NCBI GenBank assembly: GCA_019722365.1
Contig: JADFUC010001936.1
Span: 310,001-374,000, forward strand
Origin: Lithospermum erythrorhizon
Lineage: Eukaryota > Streptophyta > Magnoliopsida > Boraginales > Boraginaceae
DNA: 64,000 nt
Reading direction: 5' to 3'
This document shows, one piece after another, positions 11,409-23,506 of the stretch (its first letter is position 1; every line of letters starts with the position of its first letter). The notes below the pieces were generated by a model. It saw only the letters and a program-made list of their open reading frames with translations. It had not been told where the DNA came from and searched no databases. The position numbers and the translations under genes were made by a program.

Positions 11409-14314
11409 ATGGCCATTTTTCTTGGAATAATATTCTCATTTTTCATATTGTGTTCCTCATCAGCACCTCTTCCTCCTACTTCTGAACCTGATATACTTCT
11501 TACCTTCAAAGATTCAATTCAAGACTCAAAGAAATCCTTATCAGATTGGTCAAATACCACAACTATTCACTACTGTAACTGGACTGGAGTCACATGTTCA
11601 ACTACATACCCTCAAACTGTTACTTCAATATATCTTCAAAGCTTTAATCTCTCTGGTGAAATCTCTCCACTTATATGCAAATTATCCAATCTTGCTCATC
11701 TTGATCTTGCCAACAACATATTCAACCAACCTATACCTCTTCATCTCTCTCAATGTGCTTCATTGGAAACTTTGAACCTTAGCAACAACCTCATTTGGGG
11801 TACTATTCCAGAGCAAATATCTCAGTTTAGTTCACTCAAAGTTCTTGATTTGAGTAGAAACCATATTGAGGGAAAAATCCCAGAAAGCATAGGTTTACTC
11901 AAGAATCTTGAAGTACTCAACTTAGCAAGTAATTTACTATCAGGAAATGTCCCAAAAGTGGTTGGAAATTTCACTGAGCTTAAGGCTCTTGACTTGTCTC
12001 AAAACTCATTCCTGGTTAGTGAAATCCCTGCTGGTTTAAGTAAACTTGTTAAGCTTGAACAGCTACTGCTTCGGGGCTCTGGTTTTTATGGAGAAATTCC
12101 TGATATCTTTGAGGGGTTAGTCAAACTTTCCATTTTAGACTTTTCACAAAATAATCTCACTGGTAGGTTACCTATTATAAGTCAATCTCTTCCTAAGTTA
12201 CTCTCCTTTGATGTTTCACAAAACAAACTTAGTGGTTCATTTCCAATAGGTATTTGTGGCAATAAAATTATGGTTAGTCTCAGTTTACATACAAATTTCC
12301 TCAATGGCACCATTCCTAATGAATCCATCAATGAATGCATCAATCTTGAGAAGTTTCAAGTTCAGAACAATATGTTTAGTGGGAATTTCCCATCATGGTT
12401 CTGGACATTGCCTAAGTTGAAACTCATCAGAGCTGAGAACAATAGATTATCTGGAGAAATACCTGATTCTATCTCAAAGGCTATAGAACTGGAACAAGTT
12501 CAGATTGATAACAATAGTTTTAGTAGTAGACTTCCTAATGGTTTGGGACAGCTTAGAAACTTGTATAGATTTTCAGCATCACAAAATGGTTTATATGGTG
12601 AACTTCCTCAAAGTATTTGTGATTCTCCTGTCATGAGTATCATAAATCTTTCCCACAATTTTCTTTCAGGGGAAATTCCAGCTTTCAAGAATTGTAGGAA
12701 ATTAGTTTCTTTATCTTTGGCTGATAATTCCCTTGTTGGTGAAATTCCTGAATCTCTTTCTGAATTGCCAGTGTTGACTTACATTGATCTTTCACACAAT
12801 AATCTCACTGGTCTAATACCTCCCCAGCTTCAAAATTTGAAGCTTGCGTTGTTTAATGTTTCGTTCAATGATCTGTCTGGTAGAGTTCCATTGCCACTGG
12901 TTTCTGGCCTTCCTGCTTCATACTTGGAAGGAAATCCTAACCTCTGTGGCCCTGGATTGCCTCATGCTTGTCTCGATGACACATCCTTGGGGCACAAAAA
13001 GGCCGGTCTGTCAAAGTTTACCACCGTTGTGATCACTCTAACATTAGCTGTGACCTTGATGATGATCTTAGCCGCAGTTTATATGAAGCGACTCTCATCA
13101 AAAGAGGGAAGAATCGGAGAAGGGATTTGGAGGTCCGTCTTCTTCTATCCTCTCCGAATTACTGAATGTGATCTAATCATGTCAATGAATGAGAAGAGTG
13201 CATTAGGAAATCAAGCAACTTTTGGAAGAGTTTACAGGGTAAGGTTGCCAAGTGGTGAGCTTGTTGCTGTAAAGAGGATTGAAAATTTCACAACTCAATC
13301 ACCAAAAATCATGAAGAGTGAGTTGAAGACTCTAGCAAAGATCAGGCACAAGAACATTATCAAGATTCTTGGTTTCTGCCATTCTGATGAATCCATTTTC
13401 TTGATTTATGAATATATTGTGAAAGGAAGCTTAGGAGATGTGATCAATCAATCAGATTCTCAACTGCCATGGAATGTTAGGCTAAATATTGCTATTGGAA
13501 TTGCACAAGGACTAGCATACCTGCACAAGGACTATGTTCCTCATTTACTTCACAGAAACCTCAAATCAACAAATATCCTACTTGATGCTGATTTTGTACC
13601 AAAAATCACAGACTTCGCCTTGGATCGAGTTGTTGGAGAAGGTTCTTTTGAATCAACTATGGCGACAGATAATCCATCGTCATCTTGTTACATAGCGCCA
13701 GGTAAAATTATTATCTTGAAATCTTATACCAATTTCGTTAAAAAAATATTTCTCTACAGAAAGGTTGGAGTAATTCTATGTCTATGATCAGCTCAAAAGT
13801 CTTGTTTCCATAATTGTAACCTGAACTTCTTGATAGTCACACTGACATACATTCTTAAAACGGATTCGTTTTTACATCTTACGTTAATGATCAGTTGATC
13901 CTTTCTCATTAACATGCATTCTATCACAAATGTTTGATTGCAGAACATAGTTACTCAAAGAAGCCAACCGAAGAAATGGACACGTACAGCTTTGGTGTTA
14001 TCTTGCTCGAGCTAGTTACAGGAAGGAAGGCAGAAAGTAATGAAACAGAAGGCTCTCTAGATGTTGTGAAATGGGTTAGAAGGAAAGTCAATATCTCCAA
14101 TGGGGTACTTCGAGTTATTGATCCGAACATACCAAATAATTGTCATCAAGAAATGTTGGGTGCCTTAGAAATTGCTCTCCATTGCACTTCAGTTGTCCCA
14201 GAAAAAAGGCCATCTATGTCTGATGTTGTCAGAGGTCTTCAGTCCCTCAATTCAAGAACTAGTCCACCAAATCTGCAATTATCTTACCATGATGATAGTT
14301 CAGTCCCTGTCTGA
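11409..14314 (+). CDS. LRR receptor-like protein kinase, predicted inactive (At5g06940-like)
   Basis: Two exons, 11409-13701 and 13944-14314. The phase-1 intron (242 bp, GT-AG) splits the Glu codon of the APE motif. The product is about 887 residues. The ATG at 11409 is the first in frame and sits in good context (ACAATGGCC). Domains in order are a signal peptide (1-19), an LRRNT region (about 28-65) ending CNWTGVTC, roughly 18 LRRs (about 70-510), one membrane helix (about 537-560), and a cytoplasmic kinase-like domain (about 605-870). The kinase part keeps Lys622 (VAVK), the helix-C Glu638 and APE. It lacks the catalytic Asp: HRD reads HRN with Asn717. It also lacks the DFG glycine (DFA, Ala737), and its glycine loop is reduced (GNQATFG). 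These changes imply a pseudokinase that signals by binding rather than by phosphorylation. The overall length and pattern match Arabidopsis At5g06940, annotated as probably inactive. Ligand and partner are unknown. Confidence 0.93.
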
Positions 14315-14471
14315 ATTTATAGAAACATAATTTGTTTTGTGTACATTCTGCTTCACTTTCCCATGGTTTAGATGGAATTTGGAATGCTCTATTTTTGGAA
14401 TGAACTATTATTACATGTTTGTGTTGATGTGTGTATATCTTGTTTTTCCATAGATTATTAAAGTTTAAAGA

Positions 14472-14477
14472 AATAAA
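14472..14477 (+). terminator. Candidate polyadenylation signal of the receptor kinase gene
   Basis: AATAAA lies 158 bp downstream of the TGA stop at 14312-14314, in a T-rich stretch typical of plant 3' ends. It is the first exact hexamer after the stop that I noticed. Plant signals are loose, so the assignment is tentative. Confidence 0.4.
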
Positions 14478-14854
14478 TATAACTTTTTTGTTTTTCGAGA
14501 AAAAGATTTCATCAATTACATTCCCAAAATAACTAGCATATAGATATGAATCCTCTTTCTTTCGACTGATACAATTATTACTGATAGGAAACTCAAACTA
14601 GCGATATATCGATATTCTCCTCTTCATCTAACATTAATCTTGATTCTTGATCTCCAGAGTAATAAATAAGAAACAAGGAAACTGAAGCGAGCTAATCGCC
14701 TGTATCTATATAATCTGATATATACATAGCTACCTACCGCAAATAAACAACCATTGAAGCTTTTGCTCTCTCTATTTAGAATTGCATTTTCAGACAGTTT
14801 TTCTGCAAATCTGCAAGCAAGTAGCAATATAGACGATGTTAGCACATTATATCT

Positions 14855-15030
14855 AGAACAATAACAATAGCATGCCCCAATGCCTATAAAGAGGCTCCCG
14901 CCTAAGCAGGACAAGGGGGTCGGAATGTACACAACGTCACAACCTTACCTCTGCAAAAACAGACTGTTTCAAAATTGACTTGACACGAAGTGCAACAACT
15001 ATCAACAACTTCATAAGATAGGAAGACTAG
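14855..15030 (-). mobile_element. tRNA-derived SINE (Au-like), 3' end toward low coordinates
   Basis: Read on the minus strand, this block carries the conserved order of a widespread plant tRNA-type SINE: a decayed B-box region (GTGTCAAGTCA near 14985), then GAAACAGTCTG, GCAGAGGTAAGG, TGTACATTCCGACC and GGCGGGAGCC, ending in a TTGTTATTGTT-type tail near 14860. The 5' A-box part is poorly preserved, so the upper boundary is approximate. It lies 184 bp or more downstream of the bHLH stop codon in the same orientation, so it probably falls in or near that gene's 3' untranslated region. The 102-codon minus frame at 14624-14932 overlaps it and is not a gene. The family name is from memory of the consensus. 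Confidence 0.6.
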
Positions 15031-15213
15031 GTAGTTTAGCAAGCCATTTTCAATTAACTGAAACATTTTGATTCAGTACGGCATAAATTTTCCATACACT
15101 GGGGTCAATATAAACCAAAAGTTCAATTATTTAACCTGAAAGGAAGACCAGAATAGAATGTACAGTGCGACACACTCATGGGTTGTCCCTGATAAGCGGC
15201 CACTGACAGAGTA

Positions 15214-18200
15214 CTAAAGAATGGAGTCATTGATAAATTCAACCACAACATTGTTGTTACCTGAATTTCCTAAAGAGTCGTAATTTAGAAGAGAGGTTTC
15301 TGGTGCAACAAAGTTACTTTTATCTTCTTCCTTAACCCAGACTGGCTGTTGAAACCCATCCAATTGCCAGAGCTGTTGATATTGGGGTCTAATTTGTTCC
15401 TCAGGCCATAAAACCGGGGTAGTAATGCCTGGGTGGTTACTTCCTACTAGAGATCCATTCTGCAAAGATAATATGAATAGAACAACCAAATCATTACCTC
15501 TTTAGTTCAATGGGAAGAAAATGTTCATATAAGCAACAAACTGCTTGCGAGTGGCCAATTTTTGCCATTGCTTTAGAGTTTACACTAGGACCACATTGTG
15601 TAAAGCCATTAAAAGCTTTATTTGGATTTCAGGGAGGTATAAAAGCCAGTGGTTTGCTCATGGAATTAGGCATCATGAAGTTGCTAATTGCAAGACAATA
15701 TACTCACTTCTGCAGTCATGAAAGTGTCAGTGTTGATGTCAATTCCTGGGCTAACAGCAGCGAGTCTCATTGATAAAAACTGGCAAAAAAGAACGAACAT
15801 TGGGAATAATGAAATCATCAGCAAACATTTTTCAGGAATTTCAAGATACAAGACACAAAAGTCGTTTCGCATGTTAATTGTCGGCCATAAAATCCTCCAA
15901 TTAATTTTAATTGACATTTTTTTCAACGTAAAACTTCAACCATGAATAGCTTTTTATTCCTTTTTCTAATAAATATGGAGTTTAAAATTTATAGGATTAG
16001 ATTTGTTTTTTAAAATACTTTCGTAGTATTTTACCTTCTAATTTTTCATAATATAATTACAAACGTTATTCATGGTCAAAGCTTCACCTCGAGAAAGTGA
16101 AATATTGACTAAAATGAATTGGGTGACTATATGTTAACAATCACTTGATGCATTTTACTTTGTAGTTTCCTCGTCTGAGTGGAATATCTTCCTTGCCCAC
16201 TCCTCTCATAATCACTTTCCCCTTCCTATATCATTTTCTGATGAAATAACATTTCTTATGAAACATTTATAATTTACACCAACAAGTTTGGCAATGGTAT
16301 CAAATCGACATAATAATGTAAAGTGAAAGGCAAGAATATCTATTTGCTTACCTCCACATGATGCTGTAAAGATTGTACATGGTTGATGATCTCATCCAAT
16401 ACATATGCTGTACCAGAAATCTGCAATGGTTCAAAATAATACTCAGTATGGATGCAAGTTCAGATGCATCGAAAGAGAGAACCCGTGTTCAATATATGAA
16501 GCGACAATGTCATGACTAATCGGAATGATCAATGAATATGCTGTCAAACTATTAGAGCAGTAAATGACAAGAAAAAATTATCATCAGAAAACATCAAAAC
16601 CATTTATGGAAAATATGCCCCGGACCCGAACCAAACAAAGCATGTTAAAAAGAGTCATTTTTCAGTTTTTTCTTAATCACATTTGAGAACTAAGAGGTTT
16701 CACCCTAAGAATTAAATACAGCTGTAATGCTAATTTCATGGATCATAGCAACACAATGAACTAGCCAGCTTCACTTGGTTGGAAAAAGGCTTCAGCAACA
16801 CAATGAACTAGCCAGCCTCACTTAGTTGGAAAAAGGCTTTGTGTGGTTTGGCTTGATTAACATTTTATTGAATGAACTCTATGAAAAGAGGTAAGAATGT
16901 AAGATTACACATTGTTTTCATGAATATAACAGGGAGGTTCTGGAATCAATTGATTTTCTTTCCAAAACATTCTACAAAATATAAAATGTTATGTGAGAAG
17001 GAGTCGCAGTATCATGGCGTGAAAATAACCCCTTGTGTGAGTGCAAGGTATGACTGCCTACAGAGGCCTAAACTGATCTGACCACTTTCCAAACATGGGG
17101 AAATATTGATATACCAATTGGCCAATTGACCAATTTAAACATTCTATAAGATGACTTATTAGTTAGTAAACAACCTGCATTAATTTTTTCAGTTAATATA
17201 CATAATTGTGGACTTGTGGTTGATTTATGTCAACAGTTAACAAAGTGGGTGTTTGAGTGAGCATTTCCGAAAGCATGCCTGACCAAAACACCCTCAAAAG
17301 CAGATTATAATCCTGGAGATAAATCATATACCATAGTTGAGTGGAAATTGACAAGTTGGGTAAAGGACTGACAACATTTAACAGGCTGATATTTCTGGCC
17401 AATTTGCAGAACTGTAGACCTAGTGACCTACTTTCTCAGTGGTCCCAAATTGGATCCTTAAATATCCATGAAAATACATTTCAGCAACTCCTGACCCACC
17501 CACATTTTCACCTCTGCATTATATAGTGAAGCTTACAGAAAAAAAGGAAATTGTAGCTGAAATGTGGATGCCTGACTCGCGAGTACAAATTAGTTGGTGC
17601 ATAGCTTCTTTAAGTTCATATTATCGCTAATGAAGATGATTTTAACTAGGCACGTCAAATCAACTAACTTCCAATACAAATAATGTGGTTCCTAGCAAAA
17701 CATTAAAAAACGAAGGAAAAATAGGGCGGTCCAACCACATCAGCTACATGACACGTAACACATTATACACGATAATATGCACCGAAGTGAAAACTTGATC
17801 AACCATTACCATATATGTACAACGGCATGAGTATGACATGACACCAACTCAAATTAACCAAATAAAATCCTGCCAACATTAGCTTCAATGCATCGTCTAC
17901 CAATTATCATCAGTGCTGCACTATATTTATAGTGGATGGCCAGAAAGTGATCCCTCAATAGAAGTTGAACGATAAGCTTCCGAAGTAATAAAACGAATTA
18001 AATGTGTGTCCACAATTATACTTGATACCAAAATGAACTTTGACTAACAAAAGACTATCCTCTTACACCTCAGAAGGTTGAACTTTCGTAATTAAATATT
18101 ACCAGAATTGAATCACCATGAGTAGACGTATATAAACATACTCAGACAAGATATTTAACTAAAGGAAAAAACAACGGGAAGACGTGAAATTTATTTTTCT

Positions 18201-20220
18201 GTTAACAAATGGATTGGCCAAAAGATCGACCTATGATATATATTTGACCCTAACAGACTAACATACACGGGCGGAGCTCTTATAAATAGCACCAAGAGGC
18301 TTCACCTAATTTCAAAAATCAGATTATCCCTTTTAAATTTAAGAAAATTTTATATTTTTATTTTGGCCCATCCTAATTAATATAAATTTTATATAATCCC
18401 TTTAAATTTCATGCAATATAATATTTGTGTTTATTTGGTCATTAAGTTCTGACTCTCAAGTTCTGCACAACATACCAATAAAAAAAGGTAAAATATCAGT
18501 GAAACTAGTCCTAGAGAGACTTGGAGGCCAAGTGACAACAGCTTTGTAAGTGCCACTTTTCTTGGTGCAAAAAAGGCTTTCCCTTTTCCACAACCACAAA
18601 AAGATGAAAGAGACAAACCAAGGAAAGCGAACACCCCCCCCCTCCCCACACGGGAGAAATTGAACCACATAAACGAGGAACACTGCAAAGCCATCAATAA
18701 ACTATATTCTACATTCAATAATTATGATAATATACCTTATTTTAGATTATTTTCTTAGATTCTAGTTCTAAACGAACATCCCACTATCTAATACTTCTCC
18801 AGTACAACGGTTTAAATCTAAAAGTAAAGTTTTTATACAACTCGTTACAACTTCTTTGTTCTATCAGACTCACTCTGATTGTAAAACAAAATGAAATCGA
18901 TAAATCAAGTTTCCAAAGCATATCAGATATGAATAACATGTTGCTCGGCTCTGATTCGTGTACAAGTACAAGGAGCACATCCAAGAAATGCTTAATCACA
19001 CTTTCAGTACCAAATGTCATCACTAAAAATATTTATACTACGTATAAAATAAAATCTAATATAATGTACCATGTGATTAACTAAAAAAGAATCATGCAAA
19101 GGGAAAAGGGGGACCAGGGTGCAATACTACAACATAAAACGACGTTACATTAAAACGATTCGTTAAATTCGACTAACTAACCAACCTTGTTACATCCTGG
19201 GACCAGCTCTTGCAACAATTTCATCCTTGCATTAATCTTCTCTCTCCTGGCCTATTTAACATATAATCATAATAATTAAACAACTTTAATCCCACTTAAC
19301 TATAATAAATTAAAAAAACTAAATTATTTGATAATAATAATAATAATATTACTCTTTCAGCTATACTATGGCTATCAGTAGCTTGGCCACGACGTGCTCG
19401 TACATGCACATATGGTAGCTTCTCATCCTCACAAGTTTCTTTGGTATGCTTTTTATTCTTTTTATTTGTTTCCTTAGCCTGAAATTTGCCAAAAACAAAA
19501 TGTTAATGATTTTCTCATTCCAATTATTAATAAGAAGAGATATTAAAATAACAAATAGATGGAATGCGAATATCAAAAATTGGAGCGGGAACATTTTGTC
19601 AAAATCAAATATATCTACCGAAAATTAGACTCCTCTATATGTTTTCGATTTTTAAATTTAGCTTTGATCATAAATTAATTTCTAAGGATTATTATACGGA
19701 GTATTAAATATAAATGTGATTCCTCTAATTATTGTTGAATTAGCGGATACTAGGCATCCATTAAGTAATCTATAACTTCTTTTTTAAAGTAATTCTTCAT
19801 CTATTTTCCTAAATAAAATATTTTTTTAAACCGAAACGAGATAAATAAGCCCTATTGGAGTACTTACAATTATAAGTGGCCGAATTTTAAAAAAAGAAAT
19901 GAAGGTGATCTAACCATTAATAAAATAAATTAATTAAAAGTTTTGGTGTATGAATTTACCTTTTTGTCCCTACCCTTTCTTTTATTTGTATGAGAGATTT
20001 CAGGGGACAAACTCATCTTACAATCAGAATAAACTCCATCCTCTTTCTTCACCTCCTTGGAGCATGAATTTTCCGGCGAGTTTTCCGGCGGCGGAGTCTC
20101 AAAAGCTGCCGGAGTATGGAGGAGAAGCTCCACTGCTTGGTTTGGAGGAAGTTCAAGTAAGGCAGTGAAGGAACTTGAGCACTCTGGCCCGATACATTGT
20201 TCGGGTCTTGGCCCGAACAT
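15214..20220 (-). CDS. bHLH transcription factor, bHLH48/bHLH60-like
   Basis: Six exons on the minus strand: 20220-19960, 19478-19353, 19251-19186, 16420-16352, 15779-15708 and 15459-15214. All junctions are GT-AG and in phase 0, giving 279 residues and a TAG stop. The N-terminus carries [17 protein letters not shown] (residues 17-33), which is typical of the bHLH48/60 group. A basic stretch, KRKGRDKK (80-87), may be a nuclear signal. The basic region has His124, Glu128 and Arg132, the H-E-R pattern of G-box (CACGTG) binders. Helix 1 ends at the exon 3 border. Helix 2 begins [12 protein letters not shown] (152 on) and continues into FLSMRLAAV (175 on). Arabidopsis relatives are reported to promote flowering with gibberellin signalling. 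Intron 3 is unusually long (2765 bp). The start is the only in-frame ATG after an upstream stop. No frameshift or missing key residue was seen. Confidence 0.92.
16747..16840. repeat. 47-bp tandem duplication inside bHLH intron 3
   Basis: Two head-to-tail 47-bp units (16747-16793 and 16794-16840) both begin AGCAACACAATGAACTAGCC and differ at about three positions. They lie within the 2.8 kb third intron, more than 300 bp from the exon 4 acceptor, so an effect on splicing is not expected. The near identity suggests a recent local duplication. Confidence 0.85.
18620..18660. repeat. Poly-C tract in bHLH intron 3
   Basis: A run of nine C followed by TCCCC (near 18632-18646) stands out in an otherwise AT-rich intron. 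No gene frame or known element is attached to it. The minus strand, which is the transcribed sense strand of the gene, therefore carries a G9 run that could slow polymerase or form a G-rich structure. That is speculation. Confidence 0.5.
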
Positions 20221-20562
20221 TGCGGATCTAATAGAATCAATAAGGACAGAGCCAGGAATTAATTATAAAACGGGTCGAATAGACAAAAAAAATTATAAGG
20301 AGAGGTCAAATAATGTAAATTTATAAAAATGTAAGAAAAAATATAGCATAAATGTGTCGTTTTTCTCATAGAATTATAAAAAAGTCGGAGTTGGTCAAGA
20401 CATAGCTTGGTCCTTGAATAGCTCCGCCTATTGAAGTTATGTACCAAGGTTATGTCCAATATGTTGTGAATTGTAGTAAAATGAATAAAGAAAATGAAGG
20501 AATGAGAAAGGGAAGAAGTTTGAGCGAGAGATGTTTGTAAGGTTCCAAAAGGGTATTTGTTA

Positions 20563-20717
20563 CTCCCTCCATTTTTTAAATTTATTTTTATACAAAATTT
20601 AATAAAAATTTAAATTTATCTTATCAACTTAATTTTTTCTTCATTTTTTATACCTAATTCGACAAAAACGAACCCAAAGCTTAATTCTATTTAAAAAATT
20701 TTAAATGCGGATGGATG
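20563..20717. mobile_element. Small Stowaway-like MITE upstream of the bHLH gene
   Basis: The left end reads TA-CTCCCTCCATTTTTTAAA and the right end reads GGATGGATG-TA, so the ends are imperfect inverted repeats flanked by TA. TA target sites and CTCCCTCC-type ends are the mark of Stowaway (Tc1/mariner-derived) MITEs. At 155 bp with no coding capacity it fits the class. It lies about 340 bp upstream of the bHLH start codon and could be in the promoter. Confidence 0.6.
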
Positions 20718-20805
20718 TAAATAATTTATGCAGAAAGGTGAAATATAACGAGAAATCTTTGACAACTAATGAGTAGTTATTTAGTTTTGAGATATGTAGA
20801 GTATA

Positions 20806-21027
20806 CTTCCTCCATCTTTTTTAGCCATTATCAAGAAAAAATTTATTTTAATATACTTTGTCATTGTCACTTTAATTTTAATATAATATTTTCCTAAAGT
20901 TATTAAAGTTGAAGTCCATGATCTTAATTTTTCTAAATTTTTTGAGAATAAATTAACATATATAAATAAAAAAATTATCATAACTAAACATCTTTTTTTC
21001 TTATAAAAATTCAAATTTTTATGGATG
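20806..21027. mobile_element. Second Stowaway-like MITE upstream of the bHLH gene
   Basis: The left end is TA-CTTCCTCCATC and the right end is TTTTTATGGATG-TA, giving a 222 bp AT-rich non-coding element with TA on each side. It resembles the neighbouring element at 20563-20717 at its ends but not obviously in its interior. Only 88 bp separate the two. Confidence 0.55.
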
Positions 21028-21029
21028 TA

Positions 21030-21348
21030 GACTAGATTATACCCACGTTTTAATACGTCATTATTATACTTATTTTACTTATTAATTTATCCAGTTATTC
21101 TCTTTTCATTTTTCTTCCTTATATATATTATATATTATTTAATAATTAATATTATATCAATTATACAAAATTAATATGTCGGATTGCCAATACTTACCTA
21201 CAGTCGACCGTGCCACCGATATCTAATATGTAAATGCCAATTTTAATCGAGTTTAAACAACTGCATTTACATCTAAAGATTGTATAACGATTTATACGTA
21301 GTGCTTAAAGTGATAAACTTATTTAATGAGATACAGTAGTTGACTAAG
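21030..21348. other. AT-rich spacer without features
   Basis: AT-rich sequence between the second MITE and the LTR-like start at 21349. I see no gene, repeat edge or RNA feature in it. Confidence 0.4.
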
Positions 21349-21725
21349 TGTAACACCCCGTCCCAAAATGGTTCGGAATGTCACATGCCACGAACCAAGT
21401 TTTATTCAAATTTAAGGCTGAAACCAAACCAAAATATACTAGTCAAAATAAAATGTTTAATACTAGAATTTTCAAAAATAAATATTACTATACCGACTTC
21501 ACAACATCTCTAGTGAACATTCAAATCAATATTTAACACTAAAATTTTCATCATTTTAGTATGTTTAACATCAACCAATAGGCTCTGATTTTGTTCCAAG
21601 AAGCTCTCCACTTTTCTATGATTAGGCCCCTGATGCTATGAGGAGTTTGTGCTCTGCACTTGCCCATACACCTAATGCAGTTGGAAATTACGTGTCCTTT
21701 CCTTGTGACTGTGAGCTACAAGAAA
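21349..21725 (+). mobile_element. LTR fragment beginning TGTAACACCCCG (chromovirus-type)
   Basis: TGTAACACCCCGTCCC at 21349 is a typical first line of many plant Ty3/Gypsy LTRs, especially of the chromovirus branch. No CA end, primer site or coding region could be tied to it, and the right limit given is a guess. It is either a solo or truncated LTR or a chance match. The following 22.0-22.3 kb holds loose CGAACC/AACCGA-rich low-complexity sequence. Confidence 0.3.
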
Positions 21726-23450
21726 ATTTCAAATCTATCTCGAATCTAATCGAAATCAAATCGAAAAATAACCCGAAATTTTAACCTGAACCGATTTGTT
21801 TCTAAGGTTTGCAGTAATCCTATTCAATTTAGGTTCTATTTTGAAATAATCGAACCGAACCGAAACGATTTCTAAATTTTATATTTCTCAATTTTCATTT
21901 ATTATCCTTTTCACATTTTATAAGATTTCGCATGTTTATATTTAAAAAAAAAATTGATTTAACTTCGTTTCATTATTTGTGATAACGAAATAAGATATAT
22001 ATAAATCTTTCTAAAACTAATACATAGTAGCACATAAATACGTAAAGACCGATATCATAGACGGATATATTGTGATCTAGATCAGATAATTAATCTAAAA
22101 AGAAGCTCATCAAAATTGCCACTGATTGTATCTAGCTATGACTTAATTTCTAATTCAAAGACGATAGGCTCAAAAGGATCAAACCTAAACTTAACCGAAA
22201 TCAAACCGGATCCGAGTAGGATTAACCTATCAAAACCAAAACCCATTTGGTGACTTTTAAGCAGGTCCTGACTAAATGTGCCTCGATTCTAATTGACTCA
22301 AAACCGAACCGATCCTCGCACACCTCTATTCGCACTCAATATAGCCAGGCTACTGTAATAACAAGAAATGGTCATCTTGGTTGGCTTCCAGAGAATTTGA
22401 ATAGGGGGCATCTTGATTATTTCTTCAAAAAAAAAATAACGGTGGTCAAAGTATTTAGAAGTTTATTCACTGGCACACATTTATGTTTTCAGCTGAAACT
22501 TTTGATTGAAAATTCTCCATATTTTGAAAGCTCTAAATGGGGGTTTTCTAATTTTCTTCTCTCAAGATTTCCAAACCAATCAAACCTTAAAAAGTATACA
22601 CTAAATTATCAAAATTAATCAAACGACAATAATCGATCCCCCAATAATTATTATGAAAGTTAATTCCAAGGAATTGGCCCCAGATAAGAGGACGAATCAA
22701 GGACCATCCCAAAAGCTTAAAATCGTAGATGCACCCTAATAGCCATGAAGGCCAAGGCTGTGGTTTCCTCAAGATGATTGCGTTGCTAAAACTAATAAGA
22801 AATGTAGCCGATCAGAATCATATTTCATTAAAATATTATATTTCACTTCATTCTCGATTCCCACCAATTATTTCTATCTATTTTATCATTTTACTGAAGC
22901 CTATCCAAACCAATTAAAAAATAAAATTACCCTATAAATTGCAGTATTATTTTCGAGAGAAAATAAAGTTAGAATTAAGAAAATATGGAATAATCGATTT
23001 AAAATCAAAGAAAAAGTAATGAGAAATGAATACTTATAATTTTACTGAATGAGTCAATCGCCATTTCATTTGTTGGCTTAACAAAGACAATCATAATATT
23101 CAAATTTCTTAAATATAAGATTTCAATTCCACATCTTGTGAATATGTTATATCACAACAAATAACTCATATCGAAGTCGCTTGGCAATATAATTCTCAGT
23201 CGGTGAGTCTTCTTCGGTATTTTTTAAACCCTAACTTTATACGGAGTATTATTTGGAGAAAACATTTGAAATGATAATGTTAGTGTAGAGAACCCTTGAT
23301 ATTTAGGAAAGAAGATAGATGGTTGTGTAGAAACATGCTATTGTTCGTTTGATGAGTTTCACTCCTTGAAAGTGGGAAATACTCTCAATTAATCACACAA
23401 ATCAACTCAAAAAATATATCCACAAATTCTACAAATCAATTCAACCCCAA
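21726..23450. other. AT-rich intergenic DNA with CGAACC-like low complexity
   Basis: Several short clusters of AACCGAA and CCGAACCGAA occur between about 21.78 and 22.31 kb, a kind of degenerate simple sequence common in plant intergenic DNA. The frames present are short and not protein-like. TACGGAGTA occurs at 23240-23248. Confidence 0.4.
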
Positions 23451-23506
23451 TTCTACACAGCCTCCACTTTCAACTTTCTGCCAGTCATATACACACACTC
23501 AAACAA

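Noticed and set aside
11282..11509. 75-codon minus frame over the receptor kinase 5' end
   Set aside because: It overlaps the signal peptide exon on the opposite strand and has no protein-like features.
14624..14932. 102-codon minus ORF between the two genes
   Set aside because: It lies over the SINE and the bHLH 3' region, and its cysteine- and tyrosine-rich translation has no recognisable motif.
15510..15945. Plus-strand ORFs of 85-87 codons
   Set aside because: They are antisense to exon 5 and introns 4 and 5 of the bHLH gene.
19950..20326. Plus-strand ORFs of 72 and 89 codons
   Set aside because: They are antisense shadows of bHLH exon 1.
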